64,000 nt of DNA from Phycisphaeraceae bacterium. GTDB lineage: Bacteria > Planctomycetota > Phycisphaerae > Phycisphaerales > UBA1924. The translations under genes were made by a program, and so were the position numbers. Below, piece by piece: positions 49,272 through 55,599 of the stretch (position 1 is its first letter; the number at the start of each line of letters is the position of its first letter). The notes below the pieces were generated by a model. It ran no database searches, was not told the origin of the DNA, and saw only the letters and a program-made list of their open reading frames with translations. The stretch covers positions 62,001 to 126,000 of the forward strand of contig CP060234.1 in assembly GCA_023898685.1 (NCBI GenBank). Direction: 5' to 3'.

Positions 49272-51278
49272 TTGAAACATCCAGTTCTGTCGTGTTTGCT
49301 CGTGGTCGTCGCCGCCTCGATGCTCGGCTGCACGGCTCAGCCCAAGGCCCGCAAACCCCGCCACGAGCTCGAGTTCGGGCCGATTGATCCGGCTGCCCGC
49401 CGAGCCGCGGGGCTCGATGTCGACAGCCTGTTCGAGGCGATGGACTACGCCGCCCCCAACGAGCGGCGGCTCGCCTCGGGCGCCCCGGGCCCTGATTACT
49501 GGCAGCAGCAGGTCGATTACGACATCGACTGCCGCATCGACACCGAGAACGACTCGGTGCACGGCACCGAGCACGTCACCTACCACAACAACAGCCCGCA
49601 CCGACTCAGCTACATCTGGATCCAGCTCCAGCAGAACCTCTTCAACCCCAAGAGCATCGGGGCGAGGTCCCACACGCCCGGTCAGATCCTCCACGGCGAG
49701 CTGACGTTCGAGGGGGGTGACCAGATCGGGTGGATCCGCAGCAACGGGCAGGATCTCGAGTACCACATCTACGACACCGTCGCCCGCATCGAGCTCCCCG
49801 CGCCGATCGAGCCCGGGGCTGTCTTCAACTTTGATGTCGACTGGAGCTTCAAGATCCCGCCCTACTACCGCCGTATGGGCGTCGAAAGGGTCGAGGACGG
49901 CAAGGTCTTCGAGCTCGCCCAGTGGTTCCCCAGCGTCTGTGTCTACGACGACGTGCATGGCTGGAACACCCTGCCCTACCTCGGCGCGGGAGAGTTCTAC
50001 AACAACTACGGCTCGTACAACGTCAACATCACCGTCCCCGCGACCTACCTCGTTAGTGCGACGGGGATGCTCCAGAACGAGTCGGACGTGCTGCCGCAGA
50101 CGCTCCGCGACCGTCTGGCCACCGCGATGTCCTCGGATGAGCCCGTGTGGATCGTCGGCGCCGACGAGGTGGGCACCCCGGGCACACGCCCCCGCACCGA
50201 TGGCGAGATGGCCTGGCGCTTCCACGCCGACATGGTGCGCACGTTCGCCTTCGCCGCGAGCGACGCGTTCCAGTGGGACGCCTGCCGGGCGACGGTGAAG
50301 GACAAGAGCGGGGCCCAGCGGAGCGTTCGGGTGCAGTCGTTCTACCCCAAGGAAGCGAAGGCCTGGAGCGCCGACGACGAGGACGGGGGCAGCACCCGAT
50401 CCGTCAAGCACTCGATCGAGTTCTACAGCGGGTTCGTCTATCCCTATGCCTACCCGGTGATGTCCAACATCAACGGACCAGAGGACGGCATGGAGTATCC
50501 CATGATTGTCTTCTGCGGGGCGCGAAAGCACTCCCGGGGCATGAACGGCGTGACCGACCACGAGGTGGGCCACTCCTGGTTCCCCATGATGGTCAACACC
50601 GACGAGCGCCGGCACGTGTGGATGGACGAGGGCTTCAACACCTTCATCAACGTCTACTCGCGGGCCGACTTCTACCACAAGCCCATCAATGTCGACCAGC
50701 ACCGCCAGCAGACCATCGCGCTGGCGAAGGCCGACAACCGCCAGCCCATCGTCCTCGCGCCCGACAACATGTGGCACTCCTGGCTGGGCATGCTGGGCTA
50801 TCGCAAGACCGGCATGGGCCTCGTCCTGCTCCGCGAGCAGATCCTGGGTCCCGACCGGTTCGACACCGCCTTCCACGAGTACGTCGACCGCTGGGTCTTC
50901 AAGAGCCCCCGACCCGACGATTTCTTCCGCAGCATGGAGGACTCGGCCGGCATGGATCTGGGCTGGTTCTGGAAAGGCTGGTTCCTGGGCACCGGTGGCG
51001 TCGACTTCGCCGTGACCGAGGCCGGCACCGCGAGCAACGGTGAGAACGGCTTCGCGACCTTCTGCAACCTGGGCGGCGTCGTGCTGCCCCTGCCCTACCG
51101 CGTGACCTACGCCGACGGCACGACCGAGGACTGCCGACTCCCTGTGCAGGCGTGGGCGCAGTCCGACGTGTGGAAGGCGGTGATCGACGCGAAGGGGCGT
51201 GCGATCTCGAAGATCCAGATCGACCCGGACGGGCTGATCCCGGACAGCAATGCGCGGAACAACGTGTGGGAGCGGTGA
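49272..51278 (+). CDS. M1-family metallopeptidase, lipoprotein
   Basis: A 668-residue zinc aminopeptidase-like protein. TTG 49272 was chosen because AGGAG lies eight bases before it and it opens into a lipoprotein signal with lipobox ASMLGC. The catalytic zinc site is HEVGHSW (H430, E431, H434) with E453 eighteen residues later in MDEGFNTF. The upstream substrate-exopeptidase motif (GAMEN in true M1 enzymes) is replaced by GPEDGMEYP, so N-terminal specificity may differ. Otherwise the N-terminal beta domain (about 55-320) fits the family. It should act on peptides outside the cytoplasm. The gene has no close neighbours on its strand until the IS110 element. Confidence 0.88.
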   Translation: MKHPVLSCLLVVVAASMLGCTAQPKARKPRHELEFGPIDPAARRAAGLDVDSLFEAMDYAAPNERRLASGAPGPDYWQQQVDYDIDCRIDTENDSVHGTEHVTYHNNSPHRLSYIWIQLQQNLFNPKSIGARSHTPGQILHGELTFEGGDQIGWIRSNGQDLEYHIYDTVARIELPAPIEPGAVFNFDVDWSFKIPPYYRRMGVERVEDGKVFELAQWFPSVCVYDDVHGWNTLPYLGAGEFYNNYGSYNVNITVPATYLVSATGMLQNESDVLPQTLRDRLATAMSSDEPVWIVGADEVGTPGTRPRTDGEMAWRFHADMVRTFAFAASDAFQWDACRATVKDKSGAQRSVRVQSFYPKEAKAWSADDEDGGSTRSVKHSIEFYSGFVYPYAYPVMSNINGPEDGMEYPMIVFCGARKHSRGMNGVTDHEVGHSWFPMMVNTDERRHVWMDEGFNTFINVYSRADFYHKPINVDQHRQQTIALAKADNRQPIVLAPDNMWHSWLGMLGYRKTGMGLVLLREQILGPDRFDTAFHEYVDRWVFKSPRPDDFFRSMEDSAGMDLGWFWKGWFLGTGGVDFAVTEAGTASNGENGFATFCNLGGVVLPLPYRVTYADGTTEDCRLPVQAWAQSDVWKAVIDAKGRAISKIQIDPDGLIPDSNARNNVWER

Positions 51279-51285
51279 GGAGAGG

Positions 51286-51314
51286 CACTGGGCATTGGGC
51301 ACTGGGCACTGGGC
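51286..51314. repeat. Short tandem CACTGGGCATTGGG direct repeats
   Basis: Three near-perfect copies of (GC)ACTGGGC/ATTGGGC run between the peptidase stop and the hairpins. Each unit is about seven bases. A comparable CTGGT(CC/TA) tandem run lies at 63779-63835. Confidence 0.7.
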
Positions 51315-51327
51315 GTGCATTGAACGC

Positions 51328-51398
51328 CGTGGAGACATCGCGGAGCGATGTCTCCACGAACTGACGCCCGGATCGTGGAGAAGCTGCGCGTCTCCACG
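51328..51398. repeat. CGTGGAGA-hairpin repeats, copy 3 and variant
   Basis: The first, CGTGGAGACATCG (51328-51340), pairs with CGATGTCTCCACG (51346-51358) around CGGAG; the second, CGTGGAGA at 51374, pairs with TCTCCACG (51391-51398) around AGCTGCGCG. The latter equals the repeats at 11782 and 13740. They could together end the peptidase transcript. Confidence 0.85.
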
Positions 51399-51468
51399 GC
51401 ACGCGGCATCCCCTCTGTGCCCTCCGTGCCTTGTATGTTCACTGTAGAGATGATCCCGGTCGAACTGT

Positions 51469-51513
51469 CCGTTCCGCCCGCCGTCGAGCGTAGCGAGGTG
51501 GCGGGCGGAACGG
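51469..51513 (+). ncRNA. Candidate hairpin of an IS110 bridge-type guide RNA
   Basis: CCGTTCCGCCCGCC (51469-51482) pairs perfectly with 51500-51513, around a 17-base loop. It lies 134 bases before the transposase start, where the IS110 subgroup of this family encodes its structured guide RNA. It may instead be another interspersed palindrome, since the loop GAGCGTAGCGAGG resembles such repeats. Confidence 0.35.
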
Positions 51514-51646
51514 GCCGGCCCACGGCCGATCAAGTGCCTCGGTCTTACGCGGCCGACACAGAGCGTGGCCCAAGCCGGTTTGCATGTCGCATCGCCCGAA
51601 CAGCCGACTGAGCCCCGATGCTCGCATCGCAAGGGAGGGACGCCGC

Positions 51647-52609
51647 ATGACCGATCAGGACGCCGTCTACGTCGGTGTCGATGTCGCACGCGACAAGCTC
51701 GACATCGCCCGATCCGACACCGGGGAGGCCGTCAACTTCAGCAACAACGCCGAGGGCATCGCGGGGCTGCTCGCCCTGCTCGAGGAGGCCGGGCCCACGC
51801 TCGTCGTCATCGAGGCCACCGGCGGCTACGAACGCGACGCCCTGCACGCGATGCTCGACGCGGGCGTTCCCGCCGCGCTCGCCCAGCCCGCGCACGTGCG
51901 TCACGTGGCCAAGGCCCTGGGCGTGCTGGCCAAGACCGACGCGATCGACGCGCGGGTGCTCGTCGAGTTCGCCCGGCTCGCCGGGCCCAGGCTCTGCGCG
52001 AAACGCTCGGCGAACACCGAGGAACTCGAGGCCCTGGTCACCTGCCGACGCCAGCTCGTCGAGAGCCGGACGGTGCACACCAACCAGCTCTCTCACACCC
52101 GATCGGCCGCGGCGAAGCGATCGATCGAGGCGGTGCTCGGGGCGGTCAGGGAGCAGATCAAGGGCCTCGACAGGCGGATCGAGGAGCTGATCGAGAGCGA
52201 CGACGACCTGAGCGGTCCGGACAAACTCCTCCGCACGATCCCCGGGGTTGGCGCGGTGCTCAGCGCGACGCTGCTGGCCGAACTCGCGGAACTGGGCACG
52301 CTGGGCGGGGCGCAGATCAGCGCGTTGGTCGGGGTGGCTCCGTACAACCGCGACAGCGGGCGGATGAGGGGGAAACGCGCGATCCGCGGCGGTCGGGCGA
52401 GTGTCCGCTCGGCGCTCTACATGGCCACGCTGACCGCGAGCCGGTGCAACCCGGTGATCCGTGCGTTCATCGAACGTCTCCGCGCCGCCGGCAAGCCTTG
52501 GAAGGTCGCCCTCGTCGCCGCCATGCGGAAGCTCATCCGGTACATCAACGTCATGATCAGAGACCGGATCGAGTGGACAGATCTCGATGTCGTCAAGAAA
52601 AGGGCTTGA
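51647..52609 (+). CDS. IS110-family transposase (DEDD recombinase)
   Basis: A 320-residue recombinase, usual for the family. ATG 51647 follows an AGGGAGGGA site. The N-terminal RuvC-like DEDD domain shows YVGVDVARDKLDIA (Asp about 12), VIEATGGYERDA (Glu) and VLAKTDAIDARVL (two Asp). The C-terminal Transposase_20 domain has LLRTIPGVGAVLSATLLAELAELG and the conserved serine region ALVGVAPYNRDSGRMRGKRAIRGGRASVRSALYMA, which in IS621 supplies the catalytic serine. All catalytic residues appear present, so the element may be active. Confidence 0.92.
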   Translation: MTDQDAVYVGVDVARDKLDIARSDTGEAVNFSNNAEGIAGLLALLEEAGPTLVVIEATGGYERDALHAMLDAGVPAALAQPAHVRHVAKALGVLAKTDAIDARVLVEFARLAGPRLCAKRSANTEELEALVTCRRQLVESRTVHTNQLSHTRSAAAKRSIEAVLGAVREQIKGLDRRIEELIESDDDLSGPDKLLRTIPGVGAVLSATLLAELAELGTLGGAQISALVGVAPYNRDSGRMRGKRAIRGGRASVRSALYMATLTASRCNPVIRAFIERLRAAGKPWKVALVAAMRKLIRYINVMIRDRIEWTDLDVVKKRA

Positions 52610-52642
52610 CAATGAACACAGCCGCTCTGTGGTGAACCCTCT

Positions 52643-53170
52643 TCAGAGCAGCACCCAGCACACCGCCTGTGTCGCGATCAACGCGTACACCCCCGCGAAC
52701 AGATCGTCGACCAGCACGCCCCACCCCCCGGGAAGCTTCTGGAGGGCATACGCCGGCGGCGGCTTGATGATGTCGAACGCACGGAACGCCAGGAAACTCA
52801 CCGCGAGGGCGACGCACAGCGGCCAGAGCCCCGCGATGGTCAGGGCGGGGGCCGCGACCGGCAGCGCGACCAGCGCCACGCACTGCCCCGCCGTCTCGTC
52901 GGCCACCACCCAGCCCGGGTCCTTCTTGCCGTACCATGCCTCGGCCCACTCGCCGAACGCGACGCACGCGGCCGACGACACGAGCAGGATCACCGCCAGC
53001 ACGGTGTGGTAGAACACGGGGTGCTCCGCGGGCCCCAGCCCCGCCAGCACCAGCACCCCCGCGATGACGACGGGCGGCAGCGAGCCCCACGTGCCCGGAG
53101 CGGGGCGGAGATGGCCCAGCCCGAACACCGTCACGGCGAGCCAGCGCGGATCTGAGCGGCGTGGGATCAT
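52643..53170 (-). CDS. pgpA: Phosphatidylglycerophosphatase A
   Basis: A 175-residue membrane enzyme that removes phosphate from phosphatidylglycerol phosphate. It begins at 53170 with a PgpA-like FGLGHLRPAPGTWGSLP. Catalytic acidic residues are in GWVVADETAGQCV (about 90-102) and in VDDLFAGVYA near the C-terminus; FRAFDIIKPPPA is the family's RxFDixKP box. Four hydrophobic segments fit. It lies downstream of pgsA on the same strand, the enzyme that makes its substrate; the two are separated by 238 bases of palindromes and may still share a transcript. Confidence 0.92.
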   Translation of the reverse strand: MIPRRSDPRWLAVTVFGLGHLRPAPGTWGSLPPVVIAGVLVLAGLGPAEHPVFYHTVLAVILLVSSAACVAFGEWAEAWYGKKDPGWVVADETAGQCVALVALPVAAPALTIAGLWPLCVALAVSFLAFRAFDIIKPPPAYALQKLPGGWGVLVDDLFAGVYALIATQAVCWVLL

Positions 53171-53202
53171 GGCGTCGACAAACTCCTGTGGACCAGTTCT
53201 GA

Positions 53203-53264
53203 ACGAGCCCGAACCGCGAGCGAGGGAACCGGCGGTCTGACCCTCGCTTGCGCTTCGGGCTCGT
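53203..53264. repeat. Palindrome, ACGAGCCCGAA family
   Basis: A 24-base arm (53203-53226) is complementary to 53241-53264 with two mismatches and a 14-base loop. It resembles the short GAGCCCGA/TCGGGCTC hairpin at 7141 and the GAGCCCCGAGCGCGAGCGAGGG fragment near 37820. Confidence 0.85.
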
Positions 53265-53285
53265 ACCCAACGGACACCCCTGCGC

Positions 53286-53367
53286 GGGTGCCACTGCTCG
53301 CCGTCCTCGGCGCAGCAGTGCTCCTCGGAGAACACGACTGCGCCGAGGACGGCGAGTCGTGGCACCC
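53286..53367. repeat. Palindrome, GGGTGCCACTGCTCGCC family, copy 1
   Basis: A 30-base arm (53286-53315) faces its complement at 53338-53367, with two mismatches. A nearly identical element is at 61167-61268. Here it separates pgsA from pgpA. Confidence 0.9.
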
Positions 53368-53408
53368 CGCAGCAGGGCGCGTGCATTGCACCGAAATGGA
53401 TGCCACGC

Positions 53409-54065
53409 TCACGCCCCCTCCCCCGAGCTCGCCTCCGCCAGCTCCCGCCTCGCCCGGTACGCCCGCACAACATACGGCACCGCCGACCACAGCGTCATCG
53501 CCACGGTCACCCAGAGCAGCACCACGGTCGCGGGGCGGGGCCCGATCGCCTCGCCCTTGGGCGAGGCCGCGTCGAGCAGGGCCACCGGCGCGGCGATCGA
53601 CTGGACCACCATCTTGATCTTGCCCGTCCAGCTCGCGGAGAAGTCGACCCCCTCCGACTCGTACACCCCCCGGATCGTCGTCACCAGCAGCTCGCGGGCG
53701 AGGATCAGCACGACCATCCACGTCTCCACCCCGCTGTGGAGCCCCAGCGTGGGCCCCGCGAGCATGATGAAAGCCGAGAGGATCAGGATCTTGTCCGCGA
53801 ACGGGTCGACGACGCGCCCGAACCGGCTGACGGCGTTCCACCGCCTCGCCAGCGTGCCGTCGGCCTTGTCGGTGAGCGCCGCCAGCACGAACAGCCCGAC
53901 CGCCGCGAGCAGCCCGGGCGACCACGCCGTCCCCCCGGGCTCGGCTCCGACCAGCACCACCACGAAGATCGCCGTCAGCAGGAGGCGGGCGATGGTCAGG
54001 GCGTTCGGCGTGTGGGCCCGCCAGCCGGTGGCCCTGGGGCGTGGTGAATCGTCCATGAAACCCAT
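53409..54065 (-). CDS. pgsA: CDP-diacylglycerol-glycerol-3-phosphate 3-phosphatidyltransferase
   Basis: A 218-residue integral membrane enzyme that makes phosphatidylglycerol phosphate. The CDP-alcohol phosphatidyltransferase motif is complete in LTDKADGTLARRWNAVSRFGRVVDPFADK (about 64-92). Four or five TM helices flank it (for example LTIARLLLTAIFVVVLVG). The start could be 54065 or 54057; TAGGAT lies seven bases before the second (MDDSPRP), which would make it leaderless. It is divergent from nuoJ and upstream of pgpA. Confidence 0.93.
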   Translation of the reverse strand: MGFMDDSPRPRATGWRAHTPNALTIARLLLTAIFVVVLVGAEPGGTAWSPGLLAAVGLFVLAALTDKADGTLARRWNAVSRFGRVVDPFADKILILSAFIMLAGPTLGLHSGVETWMVVLILARELLVTTIRGVYESEGVDFSASWTGKIKMVVQSIAAPVALLDAASPKGEAIGPRPATVVLLWVTVAMTLWSAVPYVVRAYRARRELAEASSGEGA

Positions 54066-54094
54066 CCTAAAGCGGTCGCGGGGGGCGTGTGCGG

Positions 54095-54123
54095 TTGCCG
54101 GTTGCCGGGGCGGGTTCTATCCT
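54095..54123 (+). promoter_or_regulatory. Candidate promoter of the nuoJKLMN operon
   Basis: TTGCCG (54095-54100) is spaced 17 bases from TATCCT (54118-54123), each matching four of six consensus positions. It lies 47 bases before the nuoJ ATG and close to the divergent pgsA start. Confidence 0.5.
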
Positions 54124-54169
54124 GTTCACCCGTCGCCCCTCCATCCGTGGTCTCGGCGTCGGCGGAGGC

Positions 54170-55216
54170 ATGACGCTCGTGAACCTGGCTATTGCAGACC
54201 TCCCGATCAACCCGTTGCTGCTCTATATCGCCTGCGCCCTCGGGGCGGTGGGTGTGATCTTCGCGATGCCCCGCCGGGGAAACAACCCCGCGATTGTGGG
54301 GGGGCTCGTCGCCGCGGTGGCCGCGGGGCTTGTTGTGCTGGGGCTCACGCTCGGATCGGGCCGGGGTGAGCCGACGCCCAGCGTCTTTTTCTACATCTTC
54401 GCCCTGCTCGCTCTGGGTGGCGGGCTGCGGATGATCACCCACCCCAAGCCCGTCTACGCGGCCCTCTACTTCATCCTGACGATCATCGCTTCGAGCGGGC
54501 TCTACCTGCTGCTGAGCGCCGAGTTCATGGCGTTCGCGCTCGTCGTGATCTACGCCGGGGCCATCATCATCACCTATCTGTTCGTCATCATGCTCGCGAC
54601 GCAGGCGCCGAGCGCCGATGACGTCGACGCGTTGAGCGTCTATGACGCCTCGGCCCACGAACCGATCGCCGCCTCGGCGGCGGGGTTCGTGCTGCTCGCC
54701 CTGCTGACGACGATGCTCTTCCACGGCACGCCCGACCTGCCGACCCGTCCGGGGATCGATTCTTCCGATGCCATCCTCGCCCGGCTGCCGGGCAAGGTGG
54801 ACGACGCCCTGACGCCGATTCTGCTCGCCAACGGGCTGATGAACGAGGACGAGCGGATCGCCCGCATGGCCGACACGGGCGAGGTCATGATCAACTCCGC
54901 CAAACACACAGTGCTCGTGACCAACGCGGAGGTAGCCGGCGAGGCCCCGACGCGGGAGACTGGCCGACTGGTCGAGGTGCCCGCCGAGCTGTGGCCCTCC
55001 GATCTCAGCGGCACCAACGTCGAGGGCCTGGGGCTCAACCTGTTGGGCGAGCACCCCATGACGATCGAGATTGCGGGTGTCGTGCTCCTGATGGCGATGC
55101 TCGGGGCGACGGTGCTCGCCCGCAAGCAGGTCGACCTTGAGGAGGAGGCGAAGGCCCGCCAGGCCCGGCACCTGGCTCTCGACGGAGCGATCGCCGGGCC
55201 GGGGGGAGCAAACTGA
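54170..55216 (+). CDS. nuoJ: NADH-quinone oxidoreductase subunit J
   Basis: A membrane subunit of complex I, 348 residues. The NuoJ core is in the first 165: IFALLALGGGLRMITHPKPVYAALYFILTIIASSGLYLLLSAEFMAFALVVIYAGAIIITYLFVIMLA, with five TM helices. After that comes an unusual 95-residue hydrophilic segment (about 200-305), which begins after a TM helix with PDLPTRPGIDS and carries ANGLMNEDERIARM, and a final TM helix (EIAGVVLLMAMLGATVLARKQVDLEEE). Typical NuoJ is 165-210 residues. ATG 54170 is close to its GGAGG site; GTG 54179, ten bases after that site, is an equally good start. The gene opens the operon, though upstream subunits A-I are missing here. Confidence 0.92.
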   Translation: MTLVNLAIADLPINPLLLYIACALGAVGVIFAMPRRGNNPAIVGGLVAAVAAGLVVLGLTLGSGRGEPTPSVFFYIFALLALGGGLRMITHPKPVYAALYFILTIIASSGLYLLLSAEFMAFALVVIYAGAIIITYLFVIMLATQAPSADDVDALSVYDASAHEPIAASAAGFVLLALLTTMLFHGTPDLPTRPGIDSSDAILARLPGKVDDALTPILLANGLMNEDERIARMADTGEVMINSAKHTVLVTNAEVAGEAPTRETGRLVEVPAELWPSDLSGTNVEGLGLNLLGEHPMTIEIAGVVLLMAMLGATVLARKQVDLEEEAKARQARHLALDGAIAGPGGAN

Positions 55217-55599
55217 TGCACGCCCTGCTTGCCGACAGCACCTTGACAGGCGGCCTGCTCACGCTCGCCCAGTCCGACTTCCCCCACGCCCTCTCCACGC
55301 TGACGCTCAACCACTACCTGTTCGTCTCGGCCGCGATGTTCGCCCTGGGCATCATCGGCTTTCTGACCCGCCGCAACCTGATCATCATGTTCCTCTGCAC
55401 CGAGCTGATGTTCCAGGCCGCGGGGCTCGCGCTGATCGCCTTCGGCCGCTACCACCTCAACTTCGACGGGCAGTCGTTCGTGATCTTCGTGCTGACGATC
55501 GCGGCCGCGGAGGCGGCGATGGCGCTCGCGCTCGTCGTGCTGCTGTTCCGGAGGCGTGAGAGCCTCGACGCCGACCTTTGGGCCGAGCTGAAGGGCTGA
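55216..55599 (+). CDS. nuoK: NADH-quinone oxidoreductase subunit K
   Basis: A 127-residue membrane subunit. Three TM helices (about 35-55, 60-80, 92-117) with the conserved glutamates in MFLCTELMFQAAGLALIAF and LTIAAAEAAMALALVVLLFRR, which form part of the proton path. The N-terminal 28 residues extend beyond the usual 100-residue protein. The ATG overlaps the nuoJ stop (TGATG), so translation is coupled. It precedes nuoL with the same overlap. Confidence 0.93.
   Translation: MHALLADSTLTGGLLTLAQSDFPHALSTLTLNHYLFVSAAMFALGIIGFLTRRNLIIMFLCTELMFQAAGLALIAFGRYHLNFDGQSFVIFVLTIAAAEAAMALALVVLLFRRRESLDADLWAELKG

Larger units (their letters stand above)
51436..52640. mobile_element. IS110-family insertion sequence (approximate ends)
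   Basis: The coding sequence at 51647-52609 is an IS110 transposase. These elements lack inverted terminal repeats and make no regular target duplication, so ends cannot be fixed; the upstream part (from about 51436) and about 30 bases after the stop are estimates. The pgpA stop at 52643 limits the right side. It sits between the peptidase gene and the lipid genes. Confidence 0.7.

Noticed and set aside
51286..51398. Short repeats that might be a CRISPR array
   Set aside because: Units are seven bases without spacers, followed by hairpins; no cas gene is present.
48924..51689. Open frame of 921 codons on the minus strand opposite the M1 peptidase
   Set aside because: No motifs; the plus-strand peptidase has zinc site, lipobox and ribosome site.
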